The notes: generated by a model from the sequence alone, not told the origin. A stretch of 64,000 bases of DNA from Epiperipatus broadwayi (GCA_028023455.1 JAQFVV010006311.1:3987367-4051366); one strand, 5' to 3'; counted from the first letter of the stretch, positions 24,186-36,420 are shown. A program made the numbers and translations.

Positions 24186-24371
24186 AGAGTTAAAAATAGA
24201 TATCTTAGTTCTGCTTTGTATGTCCATGAAAAAGATACAGGTCACACTATTGATTTTGATGAAGCTAAGGTTGTCTTCTTTGAGAGAAATGAAATCAAAA
24301 GAAGAAGAAAAGAGTCTTTATTATTGAAAATTTATTATTCTGAAGCAATTAACTTATTTAAGTTTTTTTAA
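24186..24371 (+). pseudogene. C-terminal end of a second Penelope-like endonuclease
   Basis: A 61-codon frame open to a TAA reads SALYVHEKDTGHTIDFDEAK and continues VVFFERNEIKRRRKES. This is the usual C-terminal part of PLE GIY-YIG proteins, where a TGH.IDF block is followed by a basic RRR.ES segment. The upstream nuclease core is not readable. This subfamily differs from the PLE pair at 16.8-19.1 kb. Confidence 0.7.
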
Positions 24372-24595
24372 TATTAAGGGTGGATGGGAAGTGAATGGAT
24401 TTGTGGGTAGTTTTTAATATTATATATATTGTGTAGTTTTTGTAATTCTTTACACTTGAGAAGTCTGCTTGTAGCAGTGAAACCTTAGGTTGTGTTTTAA
24501 TATTATTTTTATGCTGGTCTGGTTTAATTTTGGATTTGGGGTAGTTTTGATTTTATATTGACTAGTTTAGCTTTATGCTTGTAATGTTTATATAT
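24372..24595 (+). mobile_element. 3' untranslated part of the second PLE
   Basis: Follows the stop codon and is shared, at about 80% by eye, with 33751-33895. It includes cttgagaagtctgc, gtagcagtgaaac and tggtctggttta. It ends near a (TG)n-rich run at 24600-24632. Confidence 0.65.
24455..24485 (+). ncRNA. Hammerhead-like core in PLE 3' region
   Basis: cTTGAGAA is followed by a CTGC/GCAG stem with a five-base loop and then GAAAC, which matches the hammerhead stem II exit exactly. As in the other PLE copies, the first element reads UUGANAA rather than CUGANGA. The flanking stems were not found. Confidence 0.35.
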
Positions 24596-24832
24596 ATATG
24601 TATGTGTGTGTGTGAGTGTGTGTGTATGTGTCCATGGATATATGAATATATTTGTAAATACAATAGAATTGTACGGTTAACATAACATTTTGTTAGAATT
24701 TGATTCTTATTTATTTCTAAATTCATTAAAAAAAAAAATATTTATCCAAAACATTATGATTGAAAACAATACTTCATTTTATATAGGAATTTTTTAAAAA
24801 AAAACATTTCTTATTACTACTTTAACAAAGTA

Positions 24833-25505
24833 ATAACTGAAACACACAGGTTTATTATATACCTGTGTCTATATATGTAATATATAGGGTATATGAGCAC
24901 AGACTTTTATACAACCCACCATTCTCCACACTATCTCATAACACTGATACACTTGAACACCTATATGTTGAAAAGATAAATCATCACCAATATACGTATT
25001 TCATGCTAAACCAGCAATCATCAGTTGGTCCAGATTACCATCTCTACACATATGTGCTATAAGTGCTCAGATATATATTAAGATAGCCAATCCTCATACT
25101 TTAATGAACAGGCTTCAATCTACTCCACACTCCAACTCTTCAACCGTCTATCCAATTGAAAATCTGATGATGGAATGCTCAAAGGCCACCCTGAGGCTAC
25201 CTCTTGAGCATTCCATCATCAGATTTTCAATTGGATGGACGGTTGAAGAGTTGGAGTATGGAGTAGATTGAAGCCTGTTCATTAAAGTATGAGGATTGGC
25301 TATCTTAATATATATCTGAGCACTTATAGCACATATGTGTAGAGATGGTAATCTGGACCAACTTATGATTGCTGGTTTAGCATGAAATACATATATTGGT
25401 GATGATTTATCTTTTCAACATATAGGTATTCAGTGTACCAGTGTTATGAGATAGTGTGGAGAGTGGTGAGTTGTGTGAATGTCTTTTCTCATATACTCTA
25501 TATTC
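24833..25505. mobile_element. Long palindromic foldback element with 9-bp duplication
   Basis: The left arm (about 24880-25182) and the right arm (25204-25504) are inverted copies about 300 bp long, with only scattered mismatches. They are separated by a 21-base loop (25183-25203). The whole is flanked by AACAAAGTA at 24824-24832 and 25506-25514, a 9-bp target duplication. Long inverted ends with 9-bp duplications suggest a Mutator-like origin. The outermost 45 bp of the left end have no partner on the right. A transcript across it would form a hairpin with about 300 base pairs. Confidence 0.75.
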
Positions 25506-25514
25506 AACAAAGTA

Positions 25515-26435
25515 AATAATATGAAGAGAATGGTAAAATATAAGAAAAAATCTAGAATAAAAGTGAACAGTTCGATGTTAACGGCAATAACTGAAAAACT
25601 ATAAATAACATACTATTTATAGAAGTAAGTTCAAAAGAATAAAGATCATAGTAGCATCTATATAGATAAATAAAACACGTAATTAAAAGACAGGCATAAT
25701 ATAAACAAATAAAAACACAGTAGAAGAAGCATTTATTGATAATCTAAATCATTTTATTTTGTATAGAGTCTGTTCAAACGGCTTTGGGTACAAATAATAA
25801 GTTATTAGGATATTTTTTTTTGCATACATCCATAATAAAACAATCTCTTTCAAAGATTTGAAAAAAAATATTGTGTTAAAAAGAAATCCAACTTGAAAAA
25901 ACTCACTGAAATAAATGACTGATTTCATTTTTTTTCAAAAAAAAAAAAATAAGCATAAAGTAATTTAATTATGTTACTTAACATATTTATAGTCCAACTC
26001 CTCACTCTTAATTGAAAAACTAGTAATAATGGTCATTTTTGCTTTTTTTTCTACTAGATAATAATCTTGTCTATTCATAAAAATTATTGACTGAAATATT
26101 TCTTTATTTCAATTACGTTTTTAAAATAGAAACTAAATTTAGTTGAGACAGAAAAAAATGAACATACATCTTAAAATTCCAAGTTGACCTTATTATTTTT
26201 TTAAACATTAAAAAAAAAATATTTACAAGGCAGGCGTTTAAGAAAGCAATTCTAGTTAGCCGGAATCGGTTTCTATGATTTATCTTCTCAAAAATAAATA
26301 TTTTCAAACAAAATCTAATTGTAATCACATAAATATATAGCTTAAATAAGCTTAAATATAAAAAAATAAATGACTGAAAATTATATATTTTTTTGGAACA
26401 TTAAAGCAATAAAACATGCTTTGAAATGTCTCAAT
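25515..26435. other. AT-rich stretch, no gene seen
   Basis: One minus-strand block (26230-26280) is GC-richer and open in one frame with a possible acceptor (aaatcatag), but its phase does not fit the known gene. Otherwise low-complexity. Confidence 0.4.
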
Positions 26436-26439
26436 AAAT

Positions 26440-27090
26440 TCTCATTATGGTGAAGAAATAGTAAATTCATGGTGATAGAAATGACAGAGAATACAGACTT
26501 GTGGGATTCCAGAAAATAAAAAAACTTTGTATTATGAATTGTTTGAAAAAAATCTTAAACAGAAATGGATATGGTCGCATCCAAAGAAATGTACAGTAGA
26601 GTTGTATTGTATTTTGTCTAACAGAAAATATGTCTTTCAAGTTTGTAATAATCTATAAATTTAATACAGAAAATGATCATCAATTAATGAGATGTAAAAT
26701 ACTTTGCTAAAGCAATACTAGAGAAACAAAAATTAAGGAAAATAGCATTTCAAAAGATATTTATAACCTTCAATGTCATTCCATTGAATTTAAATTAGAA
26801 CTTGCATATCATTTTAAAATATTAACAGATTTTGAAGGAAATCAGTACAAGATAGCGATATACTATTAAAAATTGCAACAAATATATCTGGAAAAAATGC
26901 AGTAAGTTACCAGTAAAATTTTCTCTGAAAAAAGGTAATTTATATAAAAAAGAAGGTTTACAAAAATATGGGGAAATGAATCGTTAAAAAAATTAAATAT
27001 TTAGAGTATTATGAAATGGTACAAAAAAGAGCAGTAATAGAATTCCAATAAGTAAAAAAATTGCTTCTTCAAATGTTAAAGGTAAAGTGT
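26440..27090 (+). pseudogene. RTE-type LINE endonuclease relic
   Basis: In shifted frames the plus strand reads LYYELFEKNLKQKWIWSHP, then ILSNRKYVFQVCNNL, and after a frameshift FNTENDHQLMRCKI. These match, in order, the C-terminal half of the APE-type endonuclease of RTE-clade LINEs (the N-x-F-x-K-x-x-x-R-x-WTW-x-SP block, the IDYI-x-SNR block and the GSDHRL-x-R block). The catalytic IDY and SDH residues are changed (ELY, NDH) and many stops are present. The following stretch to about 27090 is Lys-rich linker remains. No RT domain is visible. Confidence 0.65.
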
Positions 27091-28150
27091 TAATAATCCT
27101 GAATATGACATAAAGGCATTGAAAGTATACTTCGTTTTTTTAAATTAATAGTTTTTTTTTAAATATTCTGTTATAATGTTTTATATTCTATATAATAATG
27201 GCAGCAGTTAAATTTATTTTATATATATTGTATTTCTTAACATTATTTGTCTCTTTCTAGATTTGTTTTAACAAGTGTTCTGCATTTCAGTACTCTAAAT
27301 AATCCCAATGATTCTACACACTTTTTTCATGTATTGTATTACTTTTTTATTTTGTTTTGATTTTTATATCCATATCTAAATTGATCCATTAAGGCTATAG
27401 CCTTAAAATCTTCCATAAAATATTAAAGTGTTGTTTGGTCTGTTCAAAATTATTTGATTACTCTTAAAATGATTGCATTTAAATTTCTGATTACTGGTAT
27501 ATATTGTTTCATTTTTTAATATATCTTCAATTTTCACAATATTGTCTATAGCTAAGTGCACATTAGGTTAATTCTCTTTTCACATTTACTTCAAGCTTCA
27601 TAATATCTTGTAGAGTCTCATTAAATATTACTTTTTTTTCAATTCATGTAATTATTAATTATTTGAAATACATCTCCAGAGAAATGGAATTGTAATAGGA
27701 TATGCACAATAGTGTGAATTCCATGTCATTATTGAAAATATCTTACATCAATAATTAGAAACTTGAAACACCTATGATCATTCACTGCTGTTCTGATTGT
27801 AGACTTGTAATTTGTAGTAAATACTAATAAAAAACTCCCATATATATTATTTTCTCAAGTTAATACAATCATTATCTTAATTAGAGATCCCCCCTCCACC
27901 AATCTATCACTTGTTTTGTTGGTTGTTTTAAACTCAGAAATGAAAGCTAGTAAACCCTTCATATTTGCTCAGCATATTTGTTAAAGTTCATTTATGTTGT
28001 TTACCATTTAAATAAGTATATGATAATAGCAGCTATATAAAATAAAAACATATGATTAGTTTATAATAAAATATCAGAGACATATTTAAAGTATCTATGG
28101 TTAGAATAACCATTATTAATTTTTCAAGTACATCATGAATAAAAGTTTGA
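27091..28150. other. AT-rich stretch, no gene seen
   Basis: Contains the perfect palindrome aaggctatagcctt at 27392-27405, which resembles the aaggctgtagcctt of the repeat at 36.6 kb. Otherwise only T-rich DNA. Confidence 0.4.
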
Positions 28151-29300
28151 TGTGTTAGAGGGGGGGAAAGTGCAATGATTAGCTTGAGAGGCCTTCAGAA
28201 ACACACAAAACTCAATGGGCTACTTCTACACTCCATATATATCTTTCTATTTCAATGCTCCTATAATACTGTCTATAGAATGTTCCTGCAATACCCTAAC
28301 TTCTTGCCCTTTAAGAAGATATCTCCCACAGACAAACCTTCCATAATCAGCACTGGTTGGTTGACAACCCTCATATTCAATATCTCTATGTACACAGTGA
28401 TTCCTAATAAGCCATCCTCCAAAAAAATTAATTTTTGGGAAGCTTATTACATCCTATACCCTGATGTTTCTGCAGGATCAACCCTTCTTTGACCCAACAA
28501 CCATTTGATAATCAAGAAATTTAAACAATGATTCCTTGAGCCTAAATTCTTTGATTTCATGTTGAAAATTAACCTTAATGCCTTGCCTACTAAACATTTC
28601 CTTGTACATCACTGCGGTTTCTCAAGCATTGATTTCACTTGCTCCCTATGGCTCAGAGAGTAAGAAACTTCTTTACATTTCCTTTGCCACTACCTTTCCC
28701 TTCAACTCTATAGAGACCTTACAGCCTATATGCTAAAAGACAAAAGACCTACATTATCAACTCTCATTGACAACATGCTATGTTGATCCATTTCGGAGAT
28801 ATGTTCATCAACGTTCATATTATTTTCACTATAGTTCACCCATTGCTGGCTCACTCTTAATCATGTTCTGGATTGTCTGTTTGATTTATATATTGATAAA
28901 GTTTAAAAAATTCACAAGAGGAAACAGAATTCCCCCCCCCCAACATCTTTGAAGCCACATGGAAGCTGATTGTTATGCCTTCCTAAAGCTGGTGCATTTC
29001 ATAGCTAAATGGACATCTCCTATTCTGGATGCAACTAATAACTGGTTAGTGTGCATTCCTTTGTGATTGATTATTATTTGCCTCCCTTCCTATACCTCAG
29101 ACCCTGGGTATTATGCCATTGGAATTCATGTTGAAGTGTCTAATTATGTAATTCTGTTGTTGTTGTTTTTTCATAAACAAAACTTTAGTGTTATCTTTGT
29201 ACATTTTGAGTCATACGAGCTTAGTCACCAATCCCCAAGATATCAAATCATGGGCCCTTTCCTTTGCCCCTATGAATATGTTTAGTCCTTTTAGATTGTG
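28150..29300. other. GC-richer block of unknown origin
   Basis: About 1.1 kb with pyrimidine-rich plus strand and several open frames (28175-28492, 105 codons; 28767-28952; 29067-29285). The 105-codon frame includes FKKISPTDKPSIISTGWL. None matches a family I know, and frames change often, as in a decayed element. It contains c-runs (ccccccccc at 28932) and g-runs at its left edge (ggggggg at 28161). A decayed retroelement or DNA transposon is the best guess. Confidence 0.35.
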
Positions 29301-31754
29301 CAGTGCAGGATGTGTTTTCATTGAACTTTTCCTTTTTTTTGAATACCATTTAATTTATCCTAACATTAATTTTATCATATTATTTGTATCCAAATTTCAG
29401 AATAAAATTTTCTATATTTTTATATATAAAAAAAACCAGAGAGCTTTAATAAAATAAAAAAGTGATTTATCTATCTATATATGAATAGAATAACTTTTAC
29501 TAAGAAAGAAATATTTGATAAATAATTGTAGAATAACATGCTATATGTAAACATGAGGGTGCATAAAAAATAATATGTTTAAATCTCATGAAATAAAAAT
29601 AGTATCAAAAGTGCATCCAGAAATAGTATATTAACTAAAAATTTAAAGCCAATTAATATTAAAATCTTATATTTGTTGAAATAAAATGCTAATTTGAATG
29701 GATAAGTGCATTTTCAAAAAAATGCAATATAAAAATAAAATAATAAAGATAGTTGAAAAATAATAAAATCACAATATAAAAAGAAGTATAAAGTGAAAAC
29801 TTTTAATATTATTAGTATCTTAAATGTGACTCACACTATAATAAAACAGAATAATGCTATCCTATTTAACTCCATTATCAATAACTTTTATGATTTGAAA
29901 AAAAATAGCAATAACTTGAAATTAGTAAAATTTGATTTCCAGAAAAAATGAAATTAAAGATGAAAAGTAACTAAATGCTCTGATACAAAATTTAAATCTA
30001 AAAGAATGATTGATGATTGTAAAAAAAAAAATAATCAAAAAATAACTAAAAATTGAAGTAATATTAAACCAGAAAAAATATTTCTGTTTATATAAATCAA
30101 TGAAAAAACAATCAAATATTTGTAGAGATACAAATTTCCATATTTTTTTTTCATTTTTATCCAGTACCTCATTTAGTTTATATTCAAAACTTCAAATTAA
30201 TTTTTAATGATAATAGAAAAAAAAAGCAATCGATATGTTTTAATAAATTATATTTAGAAGTGGATAAGATTGGGATTCACTTTTAACTTTATTTTATGTT
30301 CTATTTCACAGTGGCTGGTCAAGAATTGCAATGAGGATTTCAATCTACTTGATTCTTGGAAATATCACAAAATGATGAGATTTGTTTAATCATCACTATG
30401 GATACTTGAAAGTATAATGGTGTTGAAAATATTCTTGATTTCAAAAATCTTATTAGTTATTGTCTACATTATTTCTAACTTCCAAGCCATTTATTTATTT
30501 ATCAATTTTTGTCTATTTTTGCCTACATTCTATATATTTTAATTTTCTTCATTTTTTTATATGATTCGAAATATAGATGTGTATTATTGCTACATTTAAT
30601 GAATATCTATAAATACAAATCATTCCTAATAAGAGTTCTTGATTTTTTTACATTAAATCAAAGTCATATATGTTTTTTAAGTAATTGTTAATTTTCCTTT
30701 ATAAAATTCAGCAGCTGATGACTTTTTTCACGTGATCAAACAGTTTTTTTGATAAGAAATCATTCTTGGCTAATTGCCAATAGAACACTAAATAAATTGT
30801 CTGTCAATTTAAAAGTGTATTTGAATAAATAATTATCAGTTTTTTTACATAAATATTTTTATATTAAACAACTGATTTTCTTTTTAAATTATAGTTTAAC
30901 AAAATCAATTTTTATTTATAAAAAGAATATATAACGCCTTTAAATAATAATAATAACCTAATATTTTAAACATATCAATGACGTCACACTTTTAAATTGA
31001 TAAAATTTATTTTCTATATATCTTTTTAATCTACACATCAATGAAATATATTCGGATAAAATATTTTGCTTTTTTTAACGTTGCATAATTTTAAATATTT
31101 TCATCAATTATTATTTATTAAACTAATGCGCGCATCAAATAAATCATACAATTTTAACTAAAATTACAACACTAGAAGTTAACTTTTAAAGCCCTTCTGG
31201 ATTATGTTTTACAATATAATTCATTTGTTTATATATTGTTTAGATCTCTAGAAAGAAAAAGAAAAACTGAAACTAATAATAAATTTCAAAACCATAGTCT
31301 GATAATAATAATACTAATTTAAAATCAATATAAATATTATGATTATTGAATGTATTTTTATACAATAATACTAAATTCAAATATTTTATTTATTAATATA
31401 CTAAAATCATTTATGTCTAGATAAATAAATGAATAATTTTTTTAATGTATTAATTAATTTTTCACTAGTTGCAAATATCTATATCTTTTGCAAATACACA
31501 AGCACATAAAATGTATCCGCTCATATACATGTTTTTATTTTTTTAATAATGACATGTTCTACACTGTGCGTATATAATATATTTAATTTCAATCTAGCAA
31601 AGTTTACATATATTTGATTTTATTTATATTTTAATTATAACTTGTTTTGCCATTAGTTATAGTATTCTCAGTAATATTTTTTACTTATCATTAAGCTACT
31701 ATAACAATATGGAAACTTTATTTTAAATGTAAGAATTATTTTTTATATATTGTT
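29301..31754. other. AT-rich stretch, no gene seen
   Basis: Long A+T-dominated DNA with homopolymer runs. No repeats shared with the rest of the window were noticed. Confidence 0.45.
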
Positions 31755-31765
31755 ATTGTTCTAAA

Positions 31766-32019
31766 ATTAAAAGACTGAAGTGGAGTTGGGCTGGACATAT
31801 TGTTAGAAGAGATGATAACATATGGACAATTGAAATTTTAAACTGGATTCCAAAAGATTGTAAAAGACCCAGAAAGAGACCACATGTGAGATGGGTGGAT
31901 GAAATAAGAAAGTGTGCAGGGGTGATGCGGAGAAGAGAAGCTAAAGATAGGAAAAGATGGATTGAACTTGGAGAGACCTTCATCCTGCAGTGGATTGATA
32001 ATGGTTGATGATGATGATG
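31766..32019 (+). mobile_element. 5'-truncated RTE-type LINE insertion
   Basis: An open frame (31763-32008) encodes the C-terminal tail of an RTE-like polyprotein: WSWAGHIVRRDD, then a basic KRPRKRPHVRWVDEI segment and DRKRWIELGE, ending IDNG and TGA. The stop is followed by a (TGA)n tail. An 11-bp duplication, ATTGTTCTAAA, flanks it at 31755-31765 and 32020-32030. Short size, truncation, triplet tail and target duplication are all as expected for target-primed reverse transcription. The intact frame and clean duplication suggest a fairly young insertion. It lies downstream of the last known exon of the minus-strand gene and is opposite in orientation. Confidence 0.85.
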
Positions 32020-32770
32020 ATTGTTCTAAATAAAATTGATTAGTTAAAATGGTATTCATGAAATAGAAAATGTAGCCCTATCAATACATATATGTTTCAT
32101 TTATATTATTGTTTATTTTTACTGTATTTTATTCATCTGATTGGGTGCTAATATAATTAAATGATTAAGTCAAACAGCCTTTAAATTTTGGCAAAGATTA
32201 AGTTTCTCCAACACTCCCCATTTTTTGATATATATGCTGAATATCTAAAAAAAATATGTCTGATTGGAATGTGAGGGCTTGATGGTATTTTTTTAGCTTA
32301 GAATAAATAAATTATCGAATTGCTTTATGAGGGAGGGGGGTTTATAATGATTTCAAGTGCCAGAAGTATTCAAACTGAGTGCAATCTATGGACATTAAAT
32401 TCCAGAATCTGAAACTCAACCATTGCACAGAGTTATGCAGATTGTACCTATAATAAAATATACATATTTGTATATAATTGACCAAAACCTTGGATATATA
32501 TGTTTCAACTGTCTGTTTACTAAGCTTGAATTTAATACTTATTTTTTATGTGAACATAAAAATGATAAAAAATTCAAGACAATAAATATTTTGACATACT
32601 TTTATTAATTAATGGTTTTTAAAACAGGGTTTGAATAATTAAATGTTTATTTTGATGTTTATTAAATGTTTATTTGAAGATAAAATATTTTTTAAAATTC
32701 AATAGTTTTATGAATAATGCATAAGTATAAATATTTTAATTTATTAAAATTCAATGTAATATCAATTTAC

Positions 32771-32933
32771 CTGGATTCGGATGCTGAGAAGCAATATCAG
32801 CAAGTAATTCAGCGCATGTTAGAAGAAGTCCGTATTGATGAACAGCATCACGTACAGGCTTAACCGACCAAGTACTCAGAAAAATGTGGACAATTTTTAA
32901 AATGATATTCAAAGCTTCTGATACTTGAAACAC
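32771..32933 (-). CDS. Exon 4, helical, continues downstream
   Basis: The acceptor ttatctag joins in phase 0 with exon 3. The 163-bp exon reads VFQVSEALNIILKIVHIFLS, then KPVRDAVHQYGLLLTCAELL and ADIASQHPNP, and ends in phase 1 at the donor GTAAAT. It has a higher G+C and several CpG, unlike its flanks, as expected for a conserved exon. It is helix-rich like exon 3. The next exon was not found with confidence. Confidence 0.7.
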
Positions 32934-33633
32934 CTAGATAATTATAATAAACAAAATGAATTTAAATATTATAAAAAATATATATTTAATCTTAGTGTTT
33001 TATAAATAAATATGTTATTATTATAAATCTAACTCAATTGATTCCATATTTTCACTCTAAAGCTTCTCCATAATATTAAAATAAACCTTTTTAATTTGTC
33101 TATGTAATTCATATATAACTTTTTAAAATCTCTTGATATTTAGATTAGAACTTTAATTATCAAACTATTGTCAATTAATTTTTAAAATATGACATTCCCT
33201 ATATATTTGAATCTCTTAATTTGTGAAACGAAATGAGTAATAATTGATTATTTTCTTGCACATGGATTTTATCTTGGTAATCTTAATATGTGTATTTCTT
33301 CATTTTGATGTGTAGCCTGTATTTTATTATGTTTTTTTGCAATAAATGCCCAAGTTTCAGATTTATAATTAAGCACTGATAAAATACATCTTTATTTTTA
33401 AAGGCATTAAGTATATTTCTTTTAATATTAACTTATTTTTGTATAAAAAAAACAATTTTCATCAAAATTACACCAAATTTACAACTAAACCATTAGCCAA
33501 AAAAGTGTAAAACACAGCCAATGATTTCATTGCTACAAACAGATTTCTTAAATGTAAAGGACTAACAGATAACAACAAATTTATACTAAATATTACTTAC
33601 AATTTCATTTATGCCCTTAATATTAAAAGAACT

Positions 33634-33745
33634 TTTTAAACATGTTAATTGCTTCAGAATCATAAATTTTTAATAATAAAGATTCTTTTTTATTTTTTTC
33701 TTTCAAAGAAGACAACCTTAGCCTCATCAAAATTAATAATGTGAT
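33634..33745 (-). pseudogene. Penelope-like C-terminal fragment (minus)
   Basis: The minus strand reads NFDEAKVVFFER and then stops, matching the end of the PLE at 24186-24371. It is joined at about 33746 to a plus-strand piece of the same PLE's 3' region, which makes an inverted chimera. Confidence 0.6.
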
Positions 33746-33750
33746 GTATA

Positions 33751-33895
33751 TCACTTGAGAAATGTTCTTGTAGCAGTGAAACTGTTGATTAAGTTTTAGA
33801 GTTTATTTTCTTTGGCTAGTCTGGTTTAGTTGTGAATTTGGAGTAATTTTGATTATTTTATTGATAGTTTAGCGTTAGGCTTTTAATATTTGAAT
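33751..33895 (+). mobile_element. Penelope-like 3' region fragment (plus)
   Basis: Direct copy of 24453-24595, starting at cacttgagaa. It includes the hammerhead-like core (33753-33785), in which GAAAC is kept and the stem is partly decayed. The opposing fragment on its left gives another head-to-head PLE arrangement. Confidence 0.6.
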
Positions 33896-34650
33896 TTTAA
33901 TAACTTATTAATTTTATTAATATTTTCATGCATATTAATAATTTTTCTAGGATATTATAATTTTAACCTCTAGTAAATTATAATATTAATTTTAAGATTA
34001 GTTTTTTTATGGAAACCCAATTATACACTGAATTAGCTTTGTGTTTTTTTTACTATTAATCATTTTATATTTGTAATATTTCTTATAGTTGTGAAACATT
34101 ATTAGATAACAATGACCACTTTATTTATAAAGTATAGCTGACTTAAATAATCTAGATTTGTTTTATGTTTTTGGATAACATTTTAATATACAAAATATTT
34201 GCTATAAAACTGACTTATGTACTCTACTCAGAACAGAATATTTGTTATTTATTGGCATCATATAACATAATTACTGAAAGTTATATTTTAATAAATATGT
34301 TTCAAAATATATTAATATAAATGTTCTAAACTTTTAATCATAGCAAAAATTCTTATAGAATCAAGTGCATTTTTAAATCTATAATCTGAATACAATTTGA
34401 GATCTCATACTCCATGATCATTTCCATAACTTCTTTTAAGTTTTAATCATAGTCTATAAAAATATAAATATTTGTAAATCCAGGTAGTGGTTTATATTGG
34501 ATTGAGTTCAATGTCCTTTTAGTTCAAAATTACCTATTGTAAATTAGATTGTATTTTATTGTTTATATAAAAGCTTATGCTTATTCTGACAGCAATTTTA
34601 TTGAAACAATATAGTCCAGTGTTGCATATTCACTGTGTAGTTTACGTTTT

Positions 34651-34653
<3 letters not shown>

Positions 34654-34716
<63 letters not shown>
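34654..34716. repeat. (TA)n microsatellite, about 31 units
   Basis: Uninterrupted TA repeat within the intron between exons 3 and 4. Confidence 0.97.
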
Positions 34717-34718
<2 letters not shown>

Positions 34719-35989
34719 ATTTAAAATAAAATTATTTTTTAATAATATATTTATGTTATCTGTTTTCTTTCTACATAGGAAATTTTTCAAGATGTCTTCT
34801 ACTGATGTCATCAATACATTATTTTTTAAAAAAATTTTCCTGATGCCACTTATATTTATTTATTATGGTTATAAAGCAAAACAACAGAAGGTAGATCCTA
34901 TAGATTAATAAATTGATGAATTCATAGGAAAAATATCTTGAAAAGTTTCCTAAATGAATGAATAACTGATTAGCTAATATAAACATATTTATAAAAGTAG
35001 ATTGACGCTTGTCAATATTTATTTTAAATTGGTTTAAATGTTGCATTAATAAACATTGTAAACAACTTTTTATATAAAATTGAAAAATAACAAGCAATTC
35101 TTTAATTCTAATAGTATATGTAATAATAATGAATAATAAAAATTATTAGATGATAGTTCATTTAAATTCCTTCATGTTGGCAACAAATAAAGTTGGGATT
35201 CAAAGCAGAAAGTGATGCAATTAAGCATATACTGCACATTCAATTTCATCTTTCTATTCAACCTAAAATTTTAAAATTCAAAATATTTAAAGATTTTGAA
35301 TTAAGCCAATCTTTTTTAACACTTTATATATGTGGTTTCACATCATAACTATATATTTTGGTGCTCTCAGTTCTTTATCATTAATTAAGCAACTGTTTTT
35401 CCTGGTTAGAAATCTCAAATTACTGTAATCAATACATGAATTGTTTTATAAAAATCATAAATAGTGATCAAGAATTCAGACAAAAAGCATTCACCAAAAT
35501 TGCATTCCAGCAATATTAAGAAAGTATATATAATTACTGATACTTTATAATAAAGTACAGAAAACTCATTGGACATAACTATTACAATGGTAAATATCCC
35601 ATAGCATGAGACACAATAATTTCACTAAAAGTTATATCTAGTATAATAGAGATATTAGCTACAACATTCAGACTCAAGAAATTTCATCAATATTTTTGTC
35701 AGTCTTTTCAGATAATGACAGACTGCAATGAATAGTGGTCAATTTACAAATTAATTCCAAATCATTTGACTTGTAATCAAGGAAAAACACCAAAGTTGCA
35801 CATATATTGTTCAGGAATCTCTTTAAAAAATTACATCAGAATATTGAAATTGAAATAAATTATATCAACATAAATAAATAAAATGCCTTTGTTTATGTGG
35901 TTGGTAAACCAGCTCAACTCAACTTAAAATAATGTTAGTATAAATAGATAGTAAATAAATATGTAATAAAATGATTATATAATAATTTT

Positions 35990-36320
35990 TGTGGAGGATA
36001 AAAGATGAAGACAGAAAAAAACTGACAAAGGAATATTACTTGAGTATTCTGTTAACCCTTCTTAAATCAGGCAGTCTGCCTGATGGTCTGCCCTGTATTT
36101 TGGCCCAATTCCAGATTATCAAATATACCTTCTGGAGAGCAGCTGTGTGCAGCTTAGATATTTTCCTTCTTTTATCAGCTGGCTTCTTAGTAGGATTGCC
36201 AAAACTAATGTGTGAATCAGATTTGGTTGAGCCATTTTTCTCTTCCAAGTTTTTTAAAACTTCATGCAGCCTGGGGGGGGATGTATTGTATATAACCAAG
36301 ACACCCCAAAATATTTCTCT
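35990..36320. other. GC-richer unidentified coding-like block
   Basis: Both strands are open: 117 codons plus (35989-36342) and 87 codons minus (36036-36299). The minus frame looks more protein-like, with HISFGNPTKKPADKRRKISK and LIIWNWAKIQGRPSGRLPDL. It lies downstream, on the same strand, of the gag-like relic at 36.8-37.85 kb and could be part of the same element. No family recognised. Confidence 0.35.
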
Positions 36321-36332
36321 ACCAGCTGATAA

Positions 36333-36420
36333 AATGCGATAGTAGGGGCCTCTACAGGTCTTAAAACCACAAGCTTACTCATTGGAAGAAAAGAGGGGAA
36401 CCCCTTATTTACTTCAACCT
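36333..36420 (+). repeat. Copy of the 'cctctacaggtctta' repeat family
   Basis: The stretch from aaaatgcgatagtaggg to agaaaagagggga is repeated almost exactly at 36679-36746, and in reverse at 23100-23205. Confidence 0.75.

Noticed and set aside
26230-26280. Candidate next exon of the minus-strand gene
   Set aside because: The phase required after exon 4 gives an immediate stop; only another frame is open.
31753-32059. Minus-strand ORFs of 73-76 codons
   Set aside because: They are shadows of the RTE C-terminal frame on the plus strand.
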